Shown: positions 14,610-23,572 of the stretch, piece by piece
How positions within the stretch are numbered: the stretch's first letter is position 1
How the letters are laid out: each line of letters starts with the position of its first letter
NCBI GenBank assembly: GCA_937926065.1
Contig: CALANM010000066.1
Coordinates: 1-27,708, forward strand
Direction of reading: 5' to 3'
DNA length: 27,708 nucleotides
From: an uncultured Microbacterium sp.
GTDB lineage: Bacteria; Actinomycetota; Actinomycetes; Actinomycetales; Microbacteriaceae
Made by a program: the position numbers and the translations under genes
Notes under the pieces: generated by a model
Seen by the model: only the letters and a program-made list of their open reading frames with translations
Told to the model about the DNA's origin: nothing
Databases searched by the model: none

Positions 14610-16544
<1,935 letters not shown>

Positions 16545-16600
16545 CGCTCCGCAGGTCATGCCCGTGTCGCGAGTCACGCGTCCGACGTGCCCCGCGGATG

Positions 16601-17944
16601 TCAGCGCTTGTGCTTCTCGAGCTCCTCGGCCACGAGGAAGGCCAGCTCGAGCGACTGCATGTGGTTGAGGCGGGGGTCGCACAGGCTCTCGTAGCGCGTC
16701 GCGAGGGTCTCCTCGTCGATCCTCTCCGAGCCGCCCAGGCACTCCGTCACATCGTCGCCCGTGAGCTCGACGTGGATGCCGCCGGGGAACGTGCCTACCG
16801 CACGGTGCGCCTCGAAGAAGCCGCGCACCTCGTCGACGACATCATCGAAGCGACGCGTCTTGTAACCCGTGGGAGTCGTGATGCCGTTGCCGTGCATCGG
16901 GTCGGTGACCCAGAGCGGGGTGGCACCGGCATCCTTCACCGCTTCGAGCAGCGGCGGCAGCGCGTCGCGGATCCTGCCGGCACCCATGCGCGTGATGAAC
17001 GTGAGGCGGCCGGGCTCACGCTCGGGATCCAGCTTGTCGATGAGCGCAAGAGCTGTCTCAGCCGTCGTGGTGGGGCCCAGCTTCACGCCGATGGGATTGC
17101 GGATCTTCGAGAAGTAGTCGACGTGCGCGCCGTCGAGGTCTCGCGTGCGCTCACCGATCCACAGGAAGTGAGCCGAGGTGTTGTACGGGGTGCCCGTGCG
17201 CGAGTCGATGCGGGTCATCGGACGCTCGTAGTCCATGAGCAGACCCTCGTGACCCGTGTAGAACTCGACGCCGCGCAGCTCGTCGAAGTTGGCACCCGCC
17301 GCCTCCATGAACTTGATGGCGCGGTCGATCTCGGTGGCCAGGCGCTCGTAGCGTGCGTTGGCGGGGTTCTTCGCGAAACCCTGGTTCCAGCTGTGCACCT
17401 CGCGGAGGTCGGCGAAGCCGCCCTGCGTGAACGCTCGGACGAGGTTCAGCGTCGAGGCGGCGGTGTGGTAGCCCTTGAGCAGACGCGCGGGGTCGGCCGT
17501 CCGCGACGCCTCCGTGAAGTCGTAGCCGTTGACGATGTCGCCGCGGTAGGCCGGAAGCGTGACCTCGCCGCGGGTCTCGGTGTCGCTCGAGCGCGGCTTG
17601 GCGAACTGCCCCGCCATACGACCCATCTTCACGACCGGCATCGATGCGCCGTACGTGAGCACGACCGCCATCTGCAGCACCGTCTTGATGCGGTTGCGGA
17701 TCTGCTCGGCGGTCGCACCCGAGAACGTCTCGGCGCAGTCGCCGCCCTGGAGGAGGAACGCCTGTCCGCTCGCGGCCCGCGCGAGACGCTCGCGCAGGAT
17801 GTCGACCTCACCGGCGAACACCAGCGGCGGCAGCGTCGCGATCTCCGCGGAGACGGCGGCGACTGCATCGGGGTCGGGCCAGACAGGCTGCTGCTTGATA
17901 GGGAGCGAGCGCCAGGTGTCGAGTGCGTCGAGCGTAGCGGGCAT
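16601..17944 (-). CDS. aroG: 3-deoxy-7-phosphoheptulonate synthase, class II
   Basis: This enzyme condenses phosphoenolpyruvate and erythrose 4-phosphate to DAHP, the first step of the shikimate pathway. The 447-residue protein is a class II (plant/mycobacterial) type: WPD near the N-terminus, LLQGGDCAETF with the metal-ligand Cys70, RMAGQFAKPRSS, GEFYTGHE-like VEFYTGHEGLLMDYE, KLGPTT, TRMGAGRIRD, WVTDPMHGN, HVELTGDDVTECLGG and RYESLCDPRLN. These include the metal and substrate ligands. In M. tuberculosis this enzyme complexes with a small chorismate mutase; no such gene is in the window. ATG 17944 sits 6 nt after a TAGAAT -10 box, so the mRNA may be leaderless. A CRP-type palindrome lies just upstream. 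Confidence 0.97.
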   Translation of the reverse strand: MPATLDALDTWRSLPIKQQPVWPDPDAVAAVSAEIATLPPLVFAGEVDILRERLARAASGQAFLLQGGDCAETFSGATAEQIRNRIKTVLQMAVVLTYGASMPVVKMGRMAGQFAKPRSSDTETRGEVTLPAYRGDIVNGYDFTEASRTADPARLLKGYHTAASTLNLVRAFTQGGFADLREVHSWNQGFAKNPANARYERLATEIDRAIKFMEAAGANFDELRGVEFYTGHEGLLMDYERPMTRIDSRTGTPYNTSAHFLWIGERTRDLDGAHVDYFSKIRNPIGVKLGPTTTAETALALIDKLDPEREPGRLTFITRMGAGRIRDALPPLLEAVKDAGATPLWVTDPMHGNGITTPTGYKTRRFDDVVDEVRGFFEAHRAVGTFPGGIHVELTGDDVTECLGGSERIDEETLATRYESLCDPRLNHMQSLELAFLVAEELEKHKR

Positions 17945-17950
17945 CCGCTC

Positions 17951-17956
17951 ATTCTA
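17951..17956 (-). promoter_or_regulatory. Likely -10 box of the DAHP synthase gene (leaderless)
   Basis: On the minus strand TAGAAT is followed by six bases and then ATG at 17944. No ribosome-binding site or strong -35 is visible. The gene can therefore be transcribed apart from the upstream acyltransferase gene, whose stop is 50 nt away. Confidence 0.55.
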
Positions 17957-17982
17957 CTGGCGTCGAGGCACCCCTCCGGACC

Positions 17983-18000
17983 GTGTGACGGGCGTCACAC
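17983..18000. promoter_or_regulatory. CRP/GlxR-type palindrome GTGTGACG-GG-CGTCACAC
   Basis: A perfect inverted repeat with 8-bp arms contains TGTGA-N6-TCACA (17984-17999), the consensus of CRP-family regulators such as GlxR of Corynebacterium and Crp of mycobacteria. Its centre is about 47 bp upstream of the start codon of the DAHP synthase gene and it spans the stop codon of the acyltransferase gene. Binding and regulator are inference. Confidence 0.6.
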
Positions 18001-18681
18001 CCCCGCGGGACGGCGGTGCTTGACGGTCGAGGCATAGACATCCTCGTACTCCTGCTCGCCGAGTCGCTGCAGCGCCACCATGATCTCGTCGGTGACCGAG
18101 CGGAGGATGAAACGGTCGCCCTCCATGCCCTGGAAGCGACTGAAGTCGAGCGGCTCGCCGATGACGACGCCCACTCGGCCGATGCGCGGCAGGGTCTTGC
18201 CGATCGGCATGATGGCGCCCGTGTCGACCATGACGACGGGGATGACCGGCACACGGGCTTCGAGTGCCATGCGTGCCAGGCCCGTGCGGCCCCGGTACAG
18301 CTTGCCGTCCGGGCTCCGGGTCCCCTCGGGATAGATCCCGAGCAGGTCGCCGCGCCCCAGCACCTGCAGGCCTGTGTTGAGTGAGTCCTCGGATGCCTTG
18401 CCGCCCGTGCGGTCGATCGGGATCTGCCCCGTCGCCTTCATGAACATGCGGGTGGCCCAGCCCCTGATGCCCTTGCCCGTGAAGTAGTCGCTCTTGGCGA
18501 GGAACGACATGGGCCGGTCGATCATGAGCGGCAGGAAGATCGAGTCGCTGACAGAGAGGTGGTTGCTGGCCAGAATCGCCGCGCCGGTCGCCGGCACGTT
18601 GCTGCGACCGACGATCCACGGACGGAAGATCGCCTTCACGATCGGTCCGATCACGACGTACTTCATGAACCAGTAGAACAT
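17995..18681 (-). CDS. PlsC-type 1-acyl-glycerol-phosphate acyltransferase
   Basis: A 228-residue membrane-associated acyltransferase of the PlsC/LPLAT family, which acylates lysophosphatidate or a related acceptor in phospholipid synthesis. It has the two catalytic blocks: NHLSVSD with H41 and D46 (HX4D), and YPEGTRSPDGKLYRGRTGLARMAL with E119-G-T-R; the first hydrophobic stretch at 3-20 can anchor it. The acceptor cannot be decided from sequence; M. tuberculosis Rv2182c occupies a similar place. Start ATG 18681 lies 2 nt after the ROK kinase stop, so the two genes form one unit. Its final codons overlap a CRP-type palindrome. Confidence 0.93.
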   Translation of the reverse strand: MFYWFMKYVVIGPIVKAIFRPWIVGRSNVPATGAAILASNHLSVSDSIFLPLMIDRPMSFLAKSDYFTGKGIRGWATRMFMKATGQIPIDRTGGKASEDSLNTGLQVLGRGDLLGIYPEGTRSPDGKLYRGRTGLARMALEARVPVIPVVMVDTGAIMPIGKTLPRIGRVGVVIGEPLDFSRFQGMEGDRFILRSVTDEIMVALQRLGEQEYEDVYASTVKHRRPAGV

Positions 18682-18683
18682 CG

Positions 18684-19619
18684 TCAGCCCCGGATCCGAG
18701 CCAGGTCGGCGACTCCGATGAGCCCCGCGTCGTTCCCGAGCGTCGCGATCGCGAAATCGGCGACGGGGCGGTCGGCGTGGCCGGGGAGCGACGACCGGTA
18801 GGCGGTGCGCACGGGCTGCAGCAGGCGCTCGCCCAGATCGGCGACGCCGCCGCCGATCACGAACAGCTCAGGGTCGAGAACAGCCTGGAAGCCCCCGCAC
18901 GCCTCCCCGAGCGCCGTGGCGACGCGGTGCACGGCCTCCAGCGCGCCGGGGTCGTTCTCCGACAGCAGGCGAGCGAGCTCCGCACCCGGAACGATGCCGT
19001 CGTCGCCCCGTGCCGCGTCGAGCGCCGCGCCGATCCCCCCGCCATCGGCGATGTCGGAGATCTCGCGCTGGAGTGCACGGCCGGACGCATACTGCTCGAG
19101 GCATCCGTTCTGCCCGCACCCGCAGGGACGCCCGTCACGGATGAAGCGCACGTGACCCAGCTCGCCGCCGCTGCCGTTGCCGCCGACGAGGAGCTGACCG
19201 TCGATGATGACGGCTCCCCCAACACCGGTTCCGAGCGTCAGCATCACCAGATTGCCGCACCCGCGCCCGGCGCCGAACCGATACTCGCCCCAGCCTGCGG
19301 CGTTCGCGTCGTTCTCCAGGGTGACGGGCCGGCCGATGCGCGACTCGAGCTCGGCCCGCAGCGGCTCATCGTGCCAGTCGATGTTGGGAGCGTGGACGAT
19401 GACCGAGCGGCTCGCGTCGATGAAGCCCGCGGCGGCGACGCCCACCGTCCGAATGTCGTGACGGGACGCGAGTTCGCGCACCATGTCGGCGACGGCGTCG
19501 GCGAGGGCGTCCGTGGCCGCGGGAGTGGCGACGCGAAGCTTCTCCACGATCGTGCCGTCTTCGGCGACGACTCCTCCGGCGATCTTCGTTCCGCCGATAT
19601 CGATGCCGACGCTGTGCAC
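18684..19619 (-). CDS. ROK family sugar kinase (glucokinase-like)
   Basis: A 311-residue cytoplasmic ROK protein, most likely an ATP-dependent glucokinase. Motifs are the phosphate loop DIGGTK (7-12), ENDANAA (102-108), TLGTGVGGA (128-136), the ExGH motif E153-L-G-H156, and the zinc site CGCGQNGC with Cys166, Cys168 and Cys173. There is no N-terminal helix-turn-helix, so it is a kinase and not a ROK repressor. The exact sugar is not decided by sequence. GTG 19619 is supported by AGAGGAGAA 4-5 nt upstream. It is the first gene of a unit with the PlsC-type gene and diverges from the fadD15-type gene. Confidence 0.92.
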   Translation of the reverse strand: MHSVGIDIGGTKIAGGVVAEDGTIVEKLRVATPAATDALADAVADMVRELASRHDIRTVGVAAAGFIDASRSVIVHAPNIDWHDEPLRAELESRIGRPVTLENDANAAGWGEYRFGAGRGCGNLVMLTLGTGVGGAVIIDGQLLVGGNGSGGELGHVRFIRDGRPCGCGQNGCLEQYASGRALQREISDIADGGGIGAALDAARGDDGIVPGAELARLLSENDPGALEAVHRVATALGEACGGFQAVLDPELFVIGGGVADLGERLLQPVRTAYRSSLPGHADRPVADFAIATLGNDAGLIGVADLARIRG

Positions 19620-19661
19620 GCTTCTCCTCTCGCGCCGGCCCTCACGGTCGGCATCCGCAGA

Positions 19662-19667
19662 AGTCTA
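19662..19667 (-). promoter_or_regulatory. Likely -10 box of the ROK kinase-acyltransferase unit
   Basis: TAGACT on the minus strand lies 42 nt before the GTG at 19619, giving a leader of about 35-37 nt that includes the AGAGGAGAA ribosome-binding site. No good -35 is visible. Confidence 0.5.
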
Positions 19668-19697
19668 ATCCTGTGCGGCGCGTCGCACGCAGACCCG

Positions 19698-19725
19698 TGG
19701 ACGCGGTCCCGCGCATGGTTAGACT
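19698..19725 (+). promoter_or_regulatory. Promoter of the fadD15-type gene
   Basis: TAGACT at 19720-19725 is preceded at 16 nt spacing by TGGACG (19698-19703), similar to TTGACN. The leader is about 47-49 nt and carries GAAGGAG (19764-19770) 9 nt before the ATG. Confidence 0.55.
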
Positions 19726-19779
19726 CGATCCCAACCCGTCACTTCCGACGCTGTACCGGTACCGAAGGAGCTGCCGCCC

Positions 19780-21615
19780 ATGAGCGCCGTCCAATTCGAA
19801 GTCCCTGCGGTCGTGCCCGCAGATCCCCAGGCGAACGTCAGTGACCTGCTCGCTGACCGCGTCAGGGCCACGCCGTCACTCGCGCTGTTCGCCGTCCCCG
19901 ACGGCGAGGGATGGCGTGACGTCACGGCGGCCGAGTTCGAGCGCGACGTGATCGAGCTCGCGAAGGGGTTCGCCGCCAGCGGCATCCAGCCGGGAGACAA
20001 GGTCGGCCTCATCGCGCGCACGACCTACCAGTGGACCCTCATCGACTTCGCACTGTTCTATGCCGGGGCCGTCATGGTCCCGATCTACGAGACCAGCTCC
20101 CCGTCGCAGATCAACTGGATCCTCGCCGACTCGGGCGCGATCGCGGTGATCGCCGAGACCGCCGAGCACGTGGCCCGCATCGACGAGATCCGCAGCGAAG
20201 TGCCGCTGGTGCGCGATGTGTGGTCGATGGCGGGCGGCGACCTCGACGCGGTGCGCGCGAAGGGATCGGAGATCACGGACGAGGAGATCCAGCGCCGCCG
20301 TCGCATCGCCGTCGGGTCCGACATCGCGACCCTCATCTACACGTCGGGATCGACGGGACGTCCCAAGGGCTGCGTCCTCACGCACAGCAACTTCGTCGAG
20401 CTCTCCCGCAATTCCGCGAAGGCCCTTCAGGATGTCGTCAACCAGCCGGGCGGAGCATCGACGGTGCTGTTCCTTCCGCTCGCCCACGTCTTCGCGCGCT
20501 TCATCGCCGCGCTCAACATCCACGCGGGCGTCAAGACCGGACACGAGCCCGACACCTCGAAGCTCCTCGCGGCCCTCGGATCGTTCCGCCCCACCTACCT
20601 GCTCGCGGTGCCCCGCGTGTTCGAGAAGGTCTACAACTCGGCCGAGCAGAAGGCAGAGGCCGGCGGCAAGGGCAAGATCTTCCGCGCCGCTGCCGCGACC
20701 GCCGTCGAGCACTCCCGTCGCCTGCAGGACGGCGAGAAGATCCCGCTGACCATGAAGATCAAGTTCGCTCTGTTCGACAAGCTCGTGTACTCGAAGCTGC
20801 GCACCGCCATGGGCGGCAACGTGAAGTACGCCGTCTCGGGCTCCGCACCGCTGGGCGCACGCCTCGGCCACTTCTTCCACAGTCTCGGCGTGCACATCCT
20901 CGAGGGCTACGGCCTGACGGAGACGACGGCCCCGGCGACGGTCAACCTCACCACGAAGTCGAAGATCGGCACCGTAGGACCGGCTCTTCCCGGCGTCAGC
21001 ATCCGTCTTGCGGACGACGGCGAGATCGAGGTCAAGGGCGTCAACGTCTTCAAGGAGTACTGGAAGAACCCCGAGGCGACGGCCGAGGCCTTCCACGATG
21101 GATGGTTCAAGACCGGCGACCTCGGCTCGGTGGACTCCGAGGGCTATCTCACGATCACGGGGCGCAAGAAGGAGATCATCGTGACCGCCGGAGGCAAGAA
21201 CGTCGCCCCGGCAGCCCTCGAAGACCCGATCCGCGCGAACCCGATCGTCGGGCAGGTGGTGGTCGTAGGCGACCAGAGGCCCTTCATCGCGGCGCTGATC
21301 ACCCTCGACCGTGAAATGCTGCCGACCTGGCTCGGCAACAACGGCCTTCCCTCTGACATGCCGCTGTCGGAGGCGGCCAGGAACGACAAGGTGCGCGCCG
21401 AGGTGCAGCGCGCGATCGACCTGGCGAACAAGCGCGTCTCGCGCGCCGAGTCGGTTCGGAAGTTCGAGATCCTCGACACCGAGTGGACGGAGGCCAGCGG
21501 GCACCTGACGCCCAAGATGAGCATCAAGCGCAACGTCATCCTCGAGGACTTCGCCAAGGAGATCGAGGCGCTCTACGCAGTGCCGGTCACGACGTCCAAC
21601 GTATCGCTCAGCTGA
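19780..21615 (+). CDS. fadD15: Long-chain fatty acid--CoA ligase (FadD15 type)
   Basis: This 611-residue adenylate-forming enzyme activates fatty acids with ATP and coenzyme A. The AMP-binding P-loop LIYTSGSTGRPKG is at 186-197, followed by LPLAHVFAR, the LEGYGLTETTAP motif (about 374-385), GWFKTGDLG, and TGRKKEIIVTAGGKNVAP. The C-terminal lid has LTPKMSIKRN with a conserved Lys near 579-583. The long form with YGLTETTAP and the AGGKNVAP block is typical of long-chain acyl-CoA synthetases such as FadD15 (Rv2187) rather than acetyl-CoA synthetase. Chain-length preference is not shown by the sequence. ATG 19780 has a strong GAAGGAG ribosome-binding site. A long hairpin follows the stop codon. 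Confidence 0.95.
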   Translation: MSAVQFEVPAVVPADPQANVSDLLADRVRATPSLALFAVPDGEGWRDVTAAEFERDVIELAKGFAASGIQPGDKVGLIARTTYQWTLIDFALFYAGAVMVPIYETSSPSQINWILADSGAIAVIAETAEHVARIDEIRSEVPLVRDVWSMAGGDLDAVRAKGSEITDEEIQRRRRIAVGSDIATLIYTSGSTGRPKGCVLTHSNFVELSRNSAKALQDVVNQPGGASTVLFLPLAHVFARFIAALNIHAGVKTGHEPDTSKLLAALGSFRPTYLLAVPRVFEKVYNSAEQKAEAGGKGKIFRAAAATAVEHSRRLQDGEKIPLTMKIKFALFDKLVYSKLRTAMGGNVKYAVSGSAPLGARLGHFFHSLGVHILEGYGLTETTAPATVNLTTKSKIGTVGPALPGVSIRLADDGEIEVKGVNVFKEYWKNPEATAEAFHDGWFKTGDLGSVDSEGYLTITGRKKEIIVTAGGKNVAPAALEDPIRANPIVGQVVVVGDQRPFIAALITLDREMLPTWLGNNGLPSDMPLSEAARNDKVRAEVQRAIDLANKRVSRAESVRKFEILDTEWTEASGHLTPKMSIKRNVILEDFAKEIEALYAVPVTTSNVSLS

Positions 21616-21623
21616 GCGCCATT

Positions 21624-21668
21624 CGCGAGCCCGTCCGTCGATCCCCTGGGTCGGCGGGCGGGCTCGCG
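21624..21668 (+). terminator. Long hairpin terminator between convergent fadD15 and def
   Basis: CGCGAGCCCG (21624-21633) pairs perfectly with CGGGCTCGCG (21659-21668). The pairing continues inward with two or three G-U pairs to a three-base loop (CCT), about 21 pairs in all. There is no T run, as is common for high-G+C hairpin terminators. G-U pairs form only in the plus-strand RNA, so it mainly serves fadD15, but it may act on both convergent genes. Confidence 0.75.
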
Positions 21669-21695
21669 TCATCGCCGACGCCCGCCGGACGCGGG

Positions 21696-22187
21696 TCAGA
21701 ACCAGTCAGACTCGCGCACTTCGCGCATCGCCACGCGCCGCGTCTCGGGATCGAGACGCTGCAGGTACACCACACCGTCGAGGTGATCGGTCTCGTGCTG
21801 CAGCGCCTGCGCGAGGAGGCCGTCGCCTTCGAGCACGACCTCGTTGCCGTCGAGGTCGATGCCGACGACCTTGGCGTGCGGGTAGCGGATCGCGTCATGC
21901 CACAGCCCGGGCACCGAAAGGCATCCTTCGCCCGTCGGCTGCGGCTCGCCGGAGACCTCCGCGAGCACAGGATTGAGCACGTAGCCGATCTCGCCGTCGA
22001 CGTTGTAGCTGAAGGCACGCACGCTCACGCCGATCTGCGGGGCGGCCACGCCGGCGCGACCGGGGAGCTCGACCGTGTCGAGCAGGTCCTGCACAAGCGC
22101 CCGCACGCCGTCGTCGATCTCTTCAACGGGGGCCGCGACGGCACGCAGGACCGGGTCGCCGTAGAGGCGGATGGCGCGGACAGCCAT
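21696..22187 (-). CDS. def: Peptide deformylase
   Basis: Peptide deformylase removes the N-formyl group from nascent proteins. The 163-residue metalloenzyme has all three motifs: GVAAPQIGV (46-54), EGCLSVPG with metal ligand Cys89, and QHETDHLDG with His131, Glu132 and His135. The length and C-terminal region fit the common bacterial type. The ATG at 22187 overlaps the stop of the upstream MinD-like gene by one base (TGATG), so the two are probably cotranslated. A genome may hold a second deformylase, so its essentiality cannot be judged here. Confidence 0.96.
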   Translation of the reverse strand: MAVRAIRLYGDPVLRAVAAPVEEIDDGVRALVQDLLDTVELPGRAGVAAPQIGVSVRAFSYNVDGEIGYVLNPVLAEVSGEPQPTGEGCLSVPGLWHDAIRYPHAKVVGIDLDGNEVVLEGDGLLAQALQHETDHLDGVVYLQRLDPETRRVAMREVRESDWF

Positions 22188-23521
22188 CAGACGGCAGCCA
22201 GGATGCGCAGGCCCTCGACCACGCTCGCGGCGAGCTCGCGGGCCGCCAGCCGCGTGGCAGGCTGCAGGTCGCGGAACGACACGGCGCTGCCGGCCGCCAG
22301 GTGCGGGTCGTACGGCATCCGCACGACCGAGCGCACCCGCGTGCCGAAGTGCGCCTCGAGCTCCGAGGGGCGCACGAGCGGCGTGCCGGGACGAGCCGCA
22401 TTGAGCACGACGACAGCGTTGCGCACCTGGTCTTCAAAGCCGTTGGTCTCGAGCCACGTGAGCGTCTCGGAGGCCAGACGCGCCTCGTCGACGCTCAGAC
22501 CGGTCACGATCACCAAGACGTCGGCGAGCTCGAGCGTCGCCTCCATGACGGAGTGGACGATGCCGGTGCCCGTGTCGGTGAGGACGATCGAGTAGTAGTG
22601 CGCGGCGACGGCCGCGACATCGTGATAGTCGCGGTCGTTGAAGGCCTCGGACACGCGCGGGTCGGCATCCGATGCCAGCACGTCCAGGCGCGTCTCGTCA
22701 CGCGCGACGATCGAGGAGAGGTCGTTGAATCCGGCCACGTCGCCGCGCACCTTGACGAGGTCGCGCACGGTCTTGCCGCTCGAGTGCCCGATGCGGTCGG
22801 CGAGCGTGCCGCGGTCGGGGTTGGCATCGATCGCGATCACGCGGTCTTCACGCGCATCGGCGAGGGCCATGCCCAGCAGCGTCGAGACGGTGGTCTTTCC
22901 GACGCCGCCCTTGCGCGAGAGCACCGGCACGAACTTGGCGCCGCCGCCCAGCGGCGCGGCGATGCGCCGGTCGAGCTCCTTGCGCGCGCGGGCGCGCTTG
23001 CCGTCGCCGAGGTTGATGCGGTGACGCGAGATCGAGTAGACGAAGTGCTGCCATGCGCCCTCGGGCTCTGGCCGGACGACGTGAGCAGGGTCGAGGAGGC
23101 GGTCGGCGGTCAGGAGATCGCTGGTCTCACGGCCCGCCTCGAACTCCCCGAGCCGACGGGACTGCAGCGGGATGTCGGCCGTGCGCGGGTGAACGCGCTC
23201 GACGGCGTGCCGCGCGTCGTGCTCGTCGAGGTGGTGCGCCTGACGGCGCGTGACCGGCATCGCGCCGCTGGCTGTCGGACCGTCGTCGACGATCTCGGCG
23301 TCGACGGCGTGCGACATATCGGTCCCGGCCGGCGCGGTGTCGACGATGACGTCGTCGTCGGTGAGGAAGTCGTCGTCCTCGTCGGCGAGCGTCGGCAGAT
23401 TGACATCGACCTGCGCGGTCGCGCCCGACGCCAGTCCGATGCCGGCCGTGTCGACGCTCCCCGTCGTCAGAACACCGTTCTCAAGGTCGTCGGGCGTCTT
23501 GTCATTGCGGTCAGGCGTCAC
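22187..23521 (-). CDS. EspI/MinD-like SIMIBI ATPase with disordered N-terminus
   Basis: A 444-residue protein with two parts. Residues 1-150 are acidic and Pro/Asp/Thr-rich without clear fold. Residues 152-444 form a MinD/ParA-type ATPase: P-loop LSRKGGVGKTTVS (Walker A at 204-211, with the deviant K204), VIAIDANPDRGTLADR, and a C-terminal VVVLNAARPG segment. The linker WQHFVYSISRHRINLGDGKRARARKELDRRI resembles the corresponding part of EspI-like proteins linked to type VII secretion in actinobacteria. No ESX component is in the window, so a role in secretion is unproven; positioning of another complex is equally possible. The GTG at 23521 follows GGAG by 9 nt. It precedes def with a one-base overlap. 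Confidence 0.85.
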   Translation of the reverse strand: MTPDRNDKTPDDLENGVLTTGSVDTAGIGLASGATAQVDVNLPTLADEDDDFLTDDDVIVDTAPAGTDMSHAVDAEIVDDGPTASGAMPVTRRQAHHLDEHDARHAVERVHPRTADIPLQSRRLGEFEAGRETSDLLTADRLLDPAHVVRPEPEGAWQHFVYSISRHRINLGDGKRARARKELDRRIAAPLGGGAKFVPVLSRKGGVGKTTVSTLLGMALADAREDRVIAIDANPDRGTLADRIGHSSGKTVRDLVKVRGDVAGFNDLSSIVARDETRLDVLASDADPRVSEAFNDRDYHDVAAVAAHYYSIVLTDTGTGIVHSVMEATLELADVLVIVTGLSVDEARLASETLTWLETNGFEDQVRNAVVVLNAARPGTPLVRPSELEAHFGTRVRSVVRMPYDPHLAAGSAVSFRDLQPATRLAARELAASVVEGLRILAAV

Positions 23522-23566
23522 TGCTTCTCACTCCAGGTGGTCTCCGGGCCCCAGGCCCAGAGGAAT

Positions 23567-23572
23567 AGGCTA
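23567..23572 (-). promoter_or_regulatory. Possible -10 box of the EspI/MinD-like gene
   Basis: TAGCCT on the minus strand overlaps the stop codon (TAG) of the pyruvate carboxylase gene, 45 nt before the GTG at 23521. It fits TANNNT but no -35 is clear, and readthrough from pyc is as likely. Confidence 0.3.

Noticed and set aside
16545..16600. Convergent gap between the kinase and DAHP synthase genes
   Set aside because: Only 56 nt and no stable hairpin or T tract could be found, so no terminator is annotated.
18684..19619. The ROK protein as a sugar-responsive repressor
   Set aside because: No N-terminal helix-turn-helix is present; the protein begins directly with the DIGGTK phosphate loop, as in kinases.
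23546..23558. GGGCC-CCA-GGCCC inverted repeat between pyc and the EspI/MinD-like gene
   Set aside because: A 5-bp stem with no T tract; likely chance in G+C-rich sequence.
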